A stretch of 64,000 nucleotides of DNA from Shinella zoogloeoides (GTDB lineage: Bacteria; Pseudomonadota; Alphaproteobacteria; Rhizobiales; Rhizobiaceae). The notes under the pieces are model-generated. The model was not told where the DNA came from. It saw only the letters and a list, made by a program, of their open reading frames with translations, and did not search any database. Where the stretch lies: the NCBI RefSeq assembly GCF_030733845.1, contig NZ_CP132311.1, positions 561,501-625,500 of the forward strand. The letters run 5' to 3'. Below are positions 8,817 to 18,662 of the stretch, piece after piece; position 1 is the first letter of the stretch; each line of letters starts with the position of its first letter. A program made the position numbers and the translations under genes.

Positions 8817-10055
8817 TTAGAAGCTGACGGCGCGGTCGCCGTCCTCGTCCTGGATGCGGGTCGGCAGGCCCATGCCGTTGAGCAGGTTGATGAAGGGCTT
8901 GGGCGGCAGTTCCTCGACATTCGCCATCTTCTTCACGTCCCATTCGCCGGTTGCGACGAGCATCGCGGCGGCGACCGGCGGAACGCCGGCGGTGTAGGAA
9001 ATGCCCTGCGAGCCCACTTCCTCATAGGCTTCCTTGTGGTCGGCCACGTTGTAGATGAAGACGGTCTTTTCCTTGCCGTCCTTCAGGCCCTTCACATAGT
9101 CGCCGATGCAGGTCTTGCCCTCGTAGTCGGGTGCCAGCGAGGACGGATCCGGCAGGACCGCCTTGACGACCTTGAGCGGCACGACTTCGAGGCCTTCGGC
9201 CGTCTTGACCGGCTGCTCGGACAGGAGGCCGAGGTTCTTCAGCACGGTGAAGACGTTGATGTAGTGATCGCCGAAGCCCATCCAGAAGCGCACGTCCGCG
9301 CCGTCCATGTTCTTGGCGAGCGAATGCACCTCGTCATGGCCGCACAGATAGGCCTTGCGCTTGCCGACGACCGGCAGGTCGTATTCCTTGCCGATCTCGA
9401 ACATCTTGTTGGTCTGCCACGCGCCGTTCTGCCAGGAATAGACGACGCCGGTGAATTCGCGGAAGTTGATTTCCGGGTCGAAGTTCGTGGCGAAGTATTT
9501 TCCGTGGCTGCCGGCATTGATGTCGACGATGTCGACGTCCGTCACCTTGTCGAGATATTCGTCCTTGGCGAGCTTGGCATAGGCATTGACGATGCCCGGG
9601 TCGAAGCCGGCGCCGAGAATGGCGGTGATGCCCTTCTCCTCGCATTCGGCCGCGCGCTTCCATTCGTAGTTGCCGTACCACGGCGGGGTCTCGCAGATCT
9701 TGCCCGGCTCCTCGTGGATGGCCGTGTCGATATAGGCGACGCCCGTATCCATGCAGGCGCGCAGCACCGACATGTTGAGGAAGGCGGTGCCGACATTGAT
9801 GACGATCTGCGCCTTGGTGGAGGTGATGAGCGCCTTGGTGGCCTCGATGTCGAGCGCGTCGAGCGCATGGCCTTCCAGCACGCCCGGCTGCTTCATCGCG
9901 TTCTTCTCATGGACCGACGCGATGATCTTGTCGCACTTCGCCTTGGTGCGCGATGCGATGTGGATGTCGCCGAGCACGTCGTTGTTCTGGGCGCATTTGT
10001 GCGCCACGACCTGTGCGACGCCGCCGGCGCCGATGATGAGCACGTTCTTCTTCAT
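8817..10055 (-). CDS. Carboxynorspermidine/carboxyspermidine dehydrogenase-like (saccharopine dehydrogenase family)
   Basis: A 412-residue NAD(P)-dependent enzyme of the saccharopine dehydrogenase fold. The N-terminal Rossmann motif is GAGGVAQVVAHKCAQ at about residue 9. A conserved core follows (GAGFDPGIVNAYAKLA, DINAGSHGKYFATNFDPEINFRE). It should condense aspartate semialdehyde with a diamine to give carboxy(nor)spermidine, which the decarboxylase just upstream converts to a triamine. The gap to that gene is only 35 nt, so they form an operon. This is the alternative spermidine route known in many Alphaproteobacteria. Whether the product is spermidine or norspermidine cannot be told from the sequence. 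Confidence 0.88.
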   Translation of the reverse strand: MKKNVLIIGAGGVAQVVAHKCAQNNDVLGDIHIASRTKAKCDKIIASVHEKNAMKQPGVLEGHALDALDIEATKALITSTKAQIVINVGTAFLNMSVLRACMDTGVAYIDTAIHEEPGKICETPPWYGNYEWKRAAECEEKGITAILGAGFDPGIVNAYAKLAKDEYLDKVTDVDIVDINAGSHGKYFATNFDPEINFREFTGVVYSWQNGAWQTNKMFEIGKEYDLPVVGKRKAYLCGHDEVHSLAKNMDGADVRFWMGFGDHYINVFTVLKNLGLLSEQPVKTAEGLEVVPLKVVKAVLPDPSSLAPDYEGKTCIGDYVKGLKDGKEKTVFIYNVADHKEAYEEVGSQGISYTAGVPPVAAAMLVATGEWDVKKMANVEELPPKPFINLLNGMGLPTRIQDEDGDRAVSF

Positions 10056-10090
10056 GTCGGGGAATATCTCCTTCTATCCGTTCTGCCGCC

Positions 10091-11191
10091 TCAGGAGAGG
10101 CTTGTCTCATAGTCCGCGTAGGTGAATTCGCGGACGGTGTTGATGCTGCCATCGAGCTCGCGGATGGCGATCGCCGGCATTTTCACGCCATTGAACCAGT
10201 TCTTCTTGACCATCGTATAACCGGCCGCATCCTGAATGGAGATGCGGTCGCCGACCTTCAGTTGTTGCTCGAAAGCGAATTCGCCGAAGATGTCGCCGGC
10301 CAGGCACGACTTGCCGCACACCATGTAGCGGTGCGGTCCCTTGTTGGGGGAGAGCTTGGCGCTCTCGCGGTAGATCAGGAGGTCCAGCATGTGGGCCTCG
10401 ATGGAGCTGTCGACGATGGCGAGATCCTTGCCGTTGTTCAGCGTGTCGAGCACCGTCACCTCAAGCGTGGTGGACTTGGTGATGGAGGCTTCACCCGGCT
10501 CCAGATAGACCTGGACGCCGTAGTCGCCGGCAAAGCGCTTCAGCCGTTCGGCGAATTGTTCCAGCGGATAGTTTTCGCCGGTGAAGTGGATGCCGCCGCC
10601 AAGGCTCACCCATTCCGCCTTCTTCAGGAGCGGCGCGAACCTCTCCTCGATCGTGCCGAGCATGCGGTCGAAGAGGTCGAAATCGCCGTTCTCGCAATTG
10701 TTGTGGATCATGAAGCCGGAAACGCGGTCCATCACCGCTTCCACCTGCCTCACATCCCATTCGCCAAGCCGCGAGAAGGGGCGGGCGGGGTCTGCGAGGT
10801 CGAAGCTGGAGGAGGAGATGCCCGGATTGAGGCGCATGCCCCTGACGATGCCGGCCGCCCTGTCGGCGAAGCGGTCGAGCTGGCCGATCGAGTTGAAGAT
10901 GATCTTGTCGGCGTGGCTGACGACCTCGTCGATCTCGTAATCGGCATAGGCGACGGAATAGGCGTGCGTTTCCTTGCCGAAGCGCTCGTGGCCGAGGCGC
11001 ACCTCGTTGAGCGAGGACGAGGTCGTGCCGTCCATGTAGTCCCGCATGAAATCGAAGACCGACCAGGTGGCGAAGCATTTCAGCGCGAGCAGCGCCTTGG
11101 CGCCGGAGATTTCGCGCAGCAGCGCCACCTTCTCCATGTTGGCGAGAAGCTTCGACTTGTCGATCAGGTAGTAGGGCGTGGTGAGGGACAT
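10091..11191 (-). CDS. nspC: Carboxynorspermidine/carboxyspermidine decarboxylase
   Basis: A PLP-dependent decarboxylase of 366 residues with the alanine-racemase/ODC-like fold. The PLP lysine is in ALLALKCFATWSVF. The catalytic cysteine motif is GKSCLAGDIFGEF near the C-terminus; SLGGGIHFTGENYP is also characteristic. It removes CO2 from carboxy(nor)spermidine in the last step of the alternative triamine pathway. I chose the ATG with AGGA 7 nt upstream, since it matches the family length; the frame stays open far upstream without coding character. First gene of a two-gene operon with the dehydrogenase, preceded by a leader of about 390 nt. Confidence 0.88.
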   Translation of the reverse strand: MSLTTPYYLIDKSKLLANMEKVALLREISGAKALLALKCFATWSVFDFMRDYMDGTTSSSLNEVRLGHERFGKETHAYSVAYADYEIDEVVSHADKIIFNSIGQLDRFADRAAGIVRGMRLNPGISSSSFDLADPARPFSRLGEWDVRQVEAVMDRVSGFMIHNNCENGDFDLFDRMLGTIEERFAPLLKKAEWVSLGGGIHFTGENYPLEQFAERLKRFAGDYGVQVYLEPGEASITKSTTLEVTVLDTLNNGKDLAIVDSSIEAHMLDLLIYRESAKLSPNKGPHRYMVCGKSCLAGDIFGEFAFEQQLKVGDRISIQDAAGYTMVKKNWFNGVKMPAIAIRELDGSINTVREFTYADYETSLS

Positions 11192-11588
11192 GAGGGTCCT
11201 GTCTTCTTGCGGTGGATGGGGCGGTGCCGGCATGCCGGCAGCACGATAGCAACGCCGGCAGCGGAGGCGAAAACCTCCTGCTTCAAGCGGCTGGAACGGA
11301 AAAGCCGATGTTACGGTATCGTCGTCCGGGCACGGCGATGTGACAGCGCCTTTGCGCTGTCGCCATGCTTGAGCGGGAAAAGGGCGGGCAGGCGCGGCGT
11401 CTTCGCCGGGCGCACGAGGCCCGGCGGCGAAACGGCATAAAAGCCTGACCGTGCCGCTGAGGCACCCATCAAAAAGCGTTCTTCCGTTCGGGGGGCGTCG
11501 ATCGAGCCCATCCCCGATTGGAAGAGGGCGTCGCAAGACATGGCGTCCTCCCCAACCAGCAGATGAAACCTGCAAATAAGTGGGCGCT
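11192..11588 (-). promoter_or_regulatory. Long structured 5' leader of the polyamine operon, with a possible leader ORF
   Basis: About 400 nt separate the predicted promoter from nspC on the minus strand. The stretch holds several stems: GACAGCGC/GCGCTGTC around 11342-11361, GCCGGGC/GCCCGGC around 11407-11427, and GCCGGC/GCCGGC at 11226-11239. A small frame (start 11541, stop 11311, 76 codons) has GGGAGGA 5 nt before its ATG, so a leader peptide is possible. Its sequence is Arg/Pro/Ala-rich and not recognised. Polyamine genes in this class are known to carry structured leaders, but I cannot match this one to a named motif. Confidence 0.45.
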
Positions 11589-11617
11589 GTCTAGCACAGG
11601 CACGCGGCGGATTTCAA
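11589..11617 (-). promoter_or_regulatory. Predicted sigma-70 promoter for the nspC operon
   Basis: On the minus strand TTGAAA is followed after exactly 17 nt by CTAGAC, close to the rhizobial housekeeping consensus (CTTGAC-N17-CTATAT). It lies about 400 nt upstream of nspC and back-to-back with the metal-ATPase promoter. Confidence 0.5.
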
Positions 11618-11654
11618 TGCGGTAGTTCGTCCGTATTTTTTTCGGCTGTGGCTC

Positions 11655-11685
11655 TTGCACCTCTAGTCGCTAGAGGTCGTAGAAC
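11655..11685 (+). promoter_or_regulatory. MerR-type promoter/operator of the metal-transporting ATPase
   Basis: TTGCAC and TAGAAC are separated by 19 nt, the over-long spacer typical of MerR-activated promoters. The spacer carries a perfect dyad ACCTCTAG-TCG-CTAGAGGT (11659-11677), resembling PbrR/CadR-type operators. The MerR protein at 14509-14925 is the obvious regulator. Confidence 0.82.
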
Positions 11686-11714
11686 ATCCTCACGAGACTG
11701 AAGAGGATTTTTCG

Positions 11715-13930
<2,216 letters not shown>

Positions 13931-13934
<4 letters not shown>

Positions 13935-14512
13935 TGCGGCGCAGGACTGTTGTCGCCCTTGCCGGCAGTTTTCTTGCCGGTGCCGCGATCGTCACAGTGA
14001 CGGTCGCGGCAAAGGCGCCGCCCCCCGGTGCAGCAAGGCAGCGCGCCTTCACGCTTCAGACCGTCGACGGAGCGCCCTTCCGTTCGGCCGATCTGGCGGG
14101 AAAACCCTATCTCGTCTTCTTCGGCTTCACCCATTGCCCGGATGTCTGCCCGACCGCGCTCTTCGAGCTGACGGCCCTCCTGAAGGATATCGGCCCGGCC
14201 GCGGACCGAATCACGCCGCTCTTCATCTCCATCGATCCGGAGCGGGACGCCGCGGAGCTTCTGAAGCTCTACATGACCTCCTTCGATCCGCGCATCGTCG
14301 CGCTGCGCGGCGATGCCGTCCAAACGAAAGCGGCGGCGGATGCCTTTTCGGCTTTCTACAGGAAGGTTCCGACGGCCTCGGACAGCTACACGATGGAGCA
14401 CACGGCCGGACTCTTCCTCATCCGCGCGGACGGCCGGCTGCAGGGCATGCTCGACATGCACGAGCCGCGCGAAACCCAGCTTGAGAAGCTGAAGCTGCTG
14501 GCGGGCTCCTAG
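13931..14512 (+). CDS. SCO1/SenC/PrrC-family thioredoxin-fold protein
   Basis: A 193-residue membrane-anchored periplasmic protein. It has an N-terminal anchor (RRRTVVALAGSFLAGAAIVTV) and then a thioredoxin fold with the copper/redox motif HCPDVCP (CxxxC) and the distal ligand His in MEHTAGLF. Family members deliver copper to cytochrome oxidase or act as thiol-disulfide reductants. It starts at the ATG overlapping the ATPase stop (ATGA), so it is co-translated with the metal pump, which suggests a role in metal or redox stress rather than oxidase assembly alone. Its 3' end overlaps the convergent MerR gene by 4 nt. Confidence 0.87.
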
Positions 14513-14925
14513 TCGTGCTCGTCGTGGCAGAGATCGTGGTTGGCGAGCGCGCGTATGACGTAGCAATCGCGGATCTGGTCGGTATGGCAATGGCTGGTGA
14601 TGCGCTCCAGCTCGGCCTCCAGCTTGCGCAAGCGTTCGATCTTGCGCCGCACCGTGGCGAGCTGCTCGGCGGCGATGCGGTCGGCGTCGCGGCAGGGGCG
14701 CTCGGGATGCTGGCTGAGTTCGATCAGCTCGCGGATGGCGTCGATGGTGAGGCCGAGGTCGCGGGCATGGCGGATGAAGGCGAGCCGCTCGCGCTCCTCG
14801 TTGGAATAACGCCGCTGGTTGCCCTCCGAGCGCTCGGCATGGGAAAGCAGGCCCATCTGCTCGTAGTAGCGGATGGTCGGAACCTTGACGCCCGTGGCCT
14901 TGGAAAGATCGCCGATCGTCAGCAT
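14509..14925 (-). CDS. MerR-family metal-responsive regulator (CadR/PbrR-like)
   Basis: A 138-residue MerR regulator. The N-terminal HTH is LTIGDLSKATGVKVPTIRYYE. A long dimerisation helix follows, then a C-terminal metal loop. Cysteines fall at 78, 113, 121 and 133, plus a His/Asp/Glu tail (LCHDEHD). C78 and C113 with a third cysteine near 121 match the pattern reported for PbrR/CadR-type Pb/Cd sensors. It should repress, and on metal binding activate, the 19-bp-spaced promoter upstream of the ATPase. It is convergent with the SCO1-like gene rather than next to its target promoter. Confidence 0.88.
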   Translation of the reverse strand: MLTIGDLSKATGVKVPTIRYYEQMGLLSHAERSEGNQRRYSNEERERLAFIRHARDLGLTIDAIRELIELSQHPERPCRDADRIAAEQLATVRRKIERLRKLEAELERITSHCHTDQIRDCYVIRALANHDLCHDEHD

Positions 14926-15285
14926 CGCTTTGCCTCATCAATGAACTGCACCACAGATGTGCCGGGCGCATCGGCAAATCAAGTTTTCTTTGCTTCTTCT
15001 TGCCACTGGACGGCTTCGAGCAAGCTTTTGACGTTTTTTTGTTCGTCCTGTGATCGCCGGACGAAAGAAAGCCGCAAATCTGGTCTTGAAGCTCAAGCAG
15101 CTTGAGCGTTTATGCTTCGCCGAAATGAAAGCCCCGGATTCGGGGTGCCGGACGGGGCATGATGCCGCGCATGGGCCGATGAAGGCCGCAGGATTAACGA
15201 AGTTCTAAGCAATCGCTTGGACTCTGAAGCCGAGATGCGCCGCTTCGATGCGGCGCGCCAGGACCCCTAACAACGAAAACGACCC
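14926..15285. other. Intergenic region, 360 nt, no gene seen
   Basis: The region between the MerR gene and the first L,D-transpeptidase holds no convincing ORF. A stem GCGCCGC/GCGGCGC with a 6-nt loop (about 15237-15256) lies just before the transpeptidase gene. Promoters for both divergent genes must lie here, but none is clear. Confidence 0.5.
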
Positions 15286-16329
15286 ATGTTTGCGCTCCGC
15301 CATCGTCTTTCTCGTGAAACCAGCCGCCTGCGCCTGCCGCTTCTCGCGCGGCTTGCCGCCGCGACCGTTGCGGGCGGCCTGCTGGCCGGCTGCATGGCCA
15401 TGGACGTCGCCTCGCTTGCCGAGGCGCCGCAGCTTTCCAACAAGGTGAAAGCGGAGATGTCGAAGAAGAAGATGCGGCCGGAAAGCCCCGTCCTCGTGCG
15501 CATCTTCAAGCAGGAAAGCGAGCTGGAGGTCTGGAAGGTCAATGCGAGCGGCCAGTATGCGCTCTTCAAGACCTATCCGATGTGCCGGTGGTCCGGCAAG
15601 CTTGGCCCCAAGACGAAGAGCGGCGACCGCCAGGCGCCGGAAGGCTTCTACCATGTCTCCGCCGGCATGCTGAACCCGAACTCGCAATATTACGTCTCCT
15701 TCAACCTCGGCTATCCGAACCGGCTGGAATCGGCGCTCGGCTATACCGGCGAGGCGCTGATGGTGCACGGCGCCTGCTCGTCGTCGGGCTGCTATGCCAT
15801 GACGGACCAGGGCGTCGGCGAGATCTATGCCATCGTGCAGAAGGCGCTGGACGGCGGGCAGCAGCGTTTCCAGGTGCAGGCCTATCCCTTCCGCATGACC
15901 ACGGAAAACATGGCCAAGCACAAGGGCGACCCCAACATGCCCTTCTGGCGCACGCTGAAGGAAGGCTACGACGCCTTCGCCTTCACCAAGCGCCAGCCGA
16001 AGGTTTCCGTCTGCGGCGGCCGCTATGTCTTCAACAGGGAATTTGCGGACGGCGAGCCGAGCGATCCGCTGGCGCAGTGCCCTGCCACCGTCGGCGGCGC
16101 CGAAAACGCCCTGATGGCGAAGATCGGCGCGGAACAAAAGAAGCTGGATGCGGCTTTCGCGAGCGCGACGCCGGTTTCCAGCTTCGCCTATTCGGACGGC
16201 GGCATGCATCCGAGTTTCCGTTCGCTTCTGAAGCAGAAGGGCGCGGAGGGCATGGCCGCCCGCATCTCGCGCACGAAATATCCGGTCAGCCGGCCCGAGG
16301 CCGCGCTTGCCGATCCCTATGACGATTGA
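15286..16329 (+). CDS. L,D-transpeptidase (YkuD domain) lipoprotein
   Basis: A 347-residue protein with a lipobox (GGLLAGC), so probably lipid-anchored. The YkuD catalytic motif is HGACSSSGCYAM (H and C conserved; about residues 166-177). Such enzymes form 3-3 cross-links in peptidoglycan or attach proteins to it; rhizobial walls are rich in 3-3 links. Upstream parts match the longer 'murein L,D-transpeptidase' type with a region after the catalytic Cys that includes CGGRYVFNREF. Its TGA overlaps the ATG of a second transpeptidase (TGATG), so both are made from one message. Confidence 0.88.
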   Translation: MFALRHRLSRETSRLRLPLLARLAAATVAGGLLAGCMAMDVASLAEAPQLSNKVKAEMSKKKMRPESPVLVRIFKQESELEVWKVNASGQYALFKTYPMCRWSGKLGPKTKSGDRQAPEGFYHVSAGMLNPNSQYYVSFNLGYPNRLESALGYTGEALMVHGACSSSGCYAMTDQGVGEIYAIVQKALDGGQQRFQVQAYPFRMTTENMAKHKGDPNMPFWRTLKEGYDAFAFTKRQPKVSVCGGRYVFNREFADGEPSDPLAQCPATVGGAENALMAKIGAEQKKLDAAFASATPVSSFAYSDGGMHPSFRSLLKQKGAEGMAARISRTKYPVSRPEAALADPYDD

Positions 16330-17054
16330 TGTATGAGGATTTTGTATTGACTGGTGAAAGCGTAACCCGCCGGTCCTTCCTGCTCGGCAGCGCAGGACTG
16401 GCGACCACCCTTCTGGCCGGCTGCACCACGACGCCGGTTCGCGAAAGGGTCGAAATCGAGCCCGAACCGGTCGATACCAGCATCTACGCCGCCATGTACG
16501 GGCCCAAGCCGGACGAGCAGTTCCCGCTGCCGGCCATTCCCTACCAGAAGATCGATCCGCGCTTCTATCGCCAGATGGTGCCGAACCCGACGGGCGAGCG
16601 GCCCGGCGTGATCGTCGTCGACACGGCGAGCCATTTCCTCTACCTCACCTATGAGGACGGGCAGGCCATGCGCTACGGCGTGGGCCTCGGCCGCGCCGGC
16701 TTCGAATGGGCCGGCCGCGGCGTCATCCAGTACAAGCGGCAATGGCCGCGCTGGACGCCGCCGGACGAAATGGTCGCCCGCCAGCCGGAACTGGAACCCT
16801 ACAGCATCCGCAACGGCGGCATGGAGCCGGGCCTCAAGAACCCGCTCGGCGCCCGCGCGCTCTACATCTTCCAGAACAAGGAAGACACGCTCTACCGCAT
16901 CCACGGCTCGCCGGAATGGTGGACGATCGGTAAGTCCGTCTCCTCCGGCTGCGTGCGCATGCTGAACCAGGACGTGGTCGATCTCTTCAACCGCGTGCAG
17001 AACGGCACGCCCATCGTCGTGCTCGGTTCGCCCGTCGTCGCTGCGGCCTATTGA
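16329..17054 (+). CDS. L,D-transpeptidase (ErfK/YbiS type), lipoprotein
   Basis: A 241-residue YkuD-domain protein. Its N-terminus has both a twin Arg (TRRSFLLGSAG) and a lipobox (LLAGC), suggesting a lipidated, possibly Tat-routed periplasmic enzyme. The catalytic motif is the short form, HGSPEWWTIGKSVSSGCVRM. The ErfK/YbiS group attaches lipoproteins to, or cross-links, peptidoglycan. I start at the ATG overlapping the stop of the previous transpeptidase; an in-frame TTG sits just before it. Two adjacent, co-translated transpeptidases of different subtypes suggest complementary roles in wall remodelling. Confidence 0.87.
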   Translation: MYEDFVLTGESVTRRSFLLGSAGLATTLLAGCTTTPVRERVEIEPEPVDTSIYAAMYGPKPDEQFPLPAIPYQKIDPRFYRQMVPNPTGERPGVIVVDTASHFLYLTYEDGQAMRYGVGLGRAGFEWAGRGVIQYKRQWPRWTPPDEMVARQPELEPYSIRNGGMEPGLKNPLGARALYIFQNKEDTLYRIHGSPEWWTIGKSVSSGCVRMLNQDVVDLFNRVQNGTPIVVLGSPVVAAAY

Positions 17055-17145
17055 CTGTATACGATTTTCGCGTCTTATTGTGTGCGATTGCGATCCGCTC
17101 TCTTGAAGGGCGGGCCGTGTCGTGCGGAAATGGAGGCGTTGAATC

Positions 17146-18345
17146 ATGGCCGGGATCGAAATCCTTTTCACCAATGCAAGGCTGGCGGACGGTTCGCTGA
17201 AGGATATCGGCGTTGCCGAAGGCCGCATCGTTTCGATCGCGTCGGCCGGCAGCGGCGAGGCGGGCGCGCGGCAGGTCGACATTGCCGGCGCATTGCTGGT
17301 CCCGGGCTTCGTCGAGGGCCACATCCACCTCGATACCAGCTTCTACGGCGACAAGTGGATACCGCACAAACCCTGCACCAACGGCTTCGACGTGCACGAA
17401 CGCGTCGCCTTCCAGGCCGAGAACATGGCCAAGGCCGCGCCGATGGAGGAGCGCGCCCGCAAGCAGCTCGAACTCTGCGTTGGAAACGGCTCCCTCCAGA
17501 TGCGCAGCCATGTCATGGTCGATGGCTCGGTGGGGCTGAAATCGCTCGAAACGATCCTCGATATCCGCGAGGAATATCGCGATATCATCGATATCCAACT
17601 CGTTGCCTTCCCGCAGAGCGGCATCCTGAAGAGCCCCGGCACGCCGGAGCTTCTGGATGAGGCGATCGGCCTCGGCGCCGACCTCGTAGGCGGTCTCGAC
17701 CCGGCAAGCTTCGACCGCGACGTGAGCGGTCATCTCGACGTCGTCTTCGGCGTGGCGGAAAAGCACGGCGTCGGCGTCGATATCCACCTGCACGATTTCG
17801 GCTCGCTCGGCGCCTTCACCGTCGAGGAAATCTGCGCCCGCACCGCGGCGCTCGGCATGCAGGGCAAGGTGGCGATCAGCCACGCCTACGGCCTCGGCGA
17901 CCTCGATGCGGACGCCGCCCGCCGGATCGGCGGAAAAATCGCCGCCGCCGGCGTCTCGATCATGACCAACGCCCCCGGCGATCACGCCTTTCCGCCGGTG
18001 GCGCTGCTGCGCGGCGAGGGCGTCACCGTCTTTTCCGGTAGCGACAATATCCGCGATTCCTGGTGGCCCTATGGTGACGGCGACATGCTCGGCCGCGCCA
18101 TGATGATCGGCTACCGCTCCGGCTTCTACACCGACGAGGAACTCTCCGCCGCCTTCGACGTGGTGACGGCAGCCGGCGCCAGGGCGCTCGGCCTCGAAGG
18201 CTACGGCATCGCCATCGGCGCCAAGGCCGATTTCGTGACGCTCGCCGCCGCGCATGTGCCGGAGGCCGTGGTGGCGGTGCCGAAGGGCCGCCGGGTGTTC
18301 AAGGCCGGGCGGCTGGTGGCGGAGAATGGGGTGGTGGTGCGCTGA
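17146..18345 (+). CDS. Cytosine-deaminase-like amidohydrolase (cytoplasmic)
   Basis: A 399-residue metal-dependent hydrolase of the amidohydrolase superfamily with a good Shine-Dalgarno (GGAGG). Metal ligands are visible in GHIHLDTSF (about residue 60), VDIHLHDFGS, ISHAYGLGD and the Asp of SGSDNIRDSW. There is no signal peptide, unlike the Tat-exported relative at 6345-7739, with which it shares the GGLDP and DMLxxA stretches. The CodA-like core suggests deamination or hydrolysis of a cyclic N-containing substrate. It is convergent with a dimethylglycine-dehydrogenase-like gene, so a shared pathway is not implied. Confidence 0.82.
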   Translation: MAGIEILFTNARLADGSLKDIGVAEGRIVSIASAGSGEAGARQVDIAGALLVPGFVEGHIHLDTSFYGDKWIPHKPCTNGFDVHERVAFQAENMAKAAPMEERARKQLELCVGNGSLQMRSHVMVDGSVGLKSLETILDIREEYRDIIDIQLVAFPQSGILKSPGTPELLDEAIGLGADLVGGLDPASFDRDVSGHLDVVFGVAEKHGVGVDIHLHDFGSLGAFTVEEICARTAALGMQGKVAISHAYGLGDLDADAARRIGGKIAAAGVSIMTNAPGDHAFPPVALLRGEGVTVFSGSDNIRDSWWPYGDGDMLGRAMMIGYRSGFYTDEELSAAFDVVTAAGARALGLEGYGIAIGAKADFVTLAAAHVPEAVVAVPKGRRVFKAGRLVAENGVVVR

Positions 18346-18404
18346 GGGGGCGCCGCTGCCTTTGCGCCCTAGCATCCCCGAACCGCCAGCGAGCAAGTCC
18401 CAAA

Positions 18405-18557
18405 CCTCTCTTCCGTCATGCCGGCCTTGAGCCGGCATCCAGCCACCGCGCGTCCGCGCGGTGAGAGGACTCGTGGCATTCGATGAAGAAAGTCTTTCCC
18501 GCGCAAGGACTTGCGCGGGCTGGATGCCGGCTCAAGGCCGGCATGACGGGAGAGAGG
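18405..18557. repeat. Palindromic intergenic repeat element, copy 1
   Basis: Forty-nt arms (18405-18444 and 18518-18557) are inverted repeats with one mismatch, built around GCCGGCCTTGAGCCGGC. Inside are two more stems: CACCGCGCG/CGCGCGGTG (18444-18463) and CCCGCGCAAG/CTTGCGCGGG (18498-18519). The whole can fold as a three-way structure. A second copy of the family is at 41863-41956 (shared CCTCTC, CGTCAT, CTTGA and ATCCA blocks). Confidence 0.8.
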
Positions 18558-18607
18558 TATGGCGGCGGAGCCAGAAAATGCAGAGCTTGCCGCAACCCAT
18601 CAAAGCA

Positions 18608-18642
18608 AAAAGGGCGCACCCGCTTCCACCGGCACGCCCTTA
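18608..18642 (-). terminator. Intrinsic terminator of the dehydrogenase-like gene
   Basis: On the minus strand AAGGGCG pairs with CGCCCTT across an 18-nt partly paired loop, ending in a T run. It lies 20 nt after the stop of the gene at 18663-21224. Confidence 0.65.
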
Positions 18643-18662
18643 ATTCCGTCCGCGACTCCGCG

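Noticed and set aside
11310..11541. 76-codon frame in the polyamine leader as an ordinary protein gene
   Set aside because: It has a good ribosome-binding site, but the Arg/Pro-rich sequence overlaps strong RNA stems. I keep it only as a possible leader peptide, not as an independent gene.
17055..17145. TGTATACGA near the end of the second transpeptidase as a GntR operator
   Set aside because: A single short palindrome without a matching neighbouring regulator; too weak to call.
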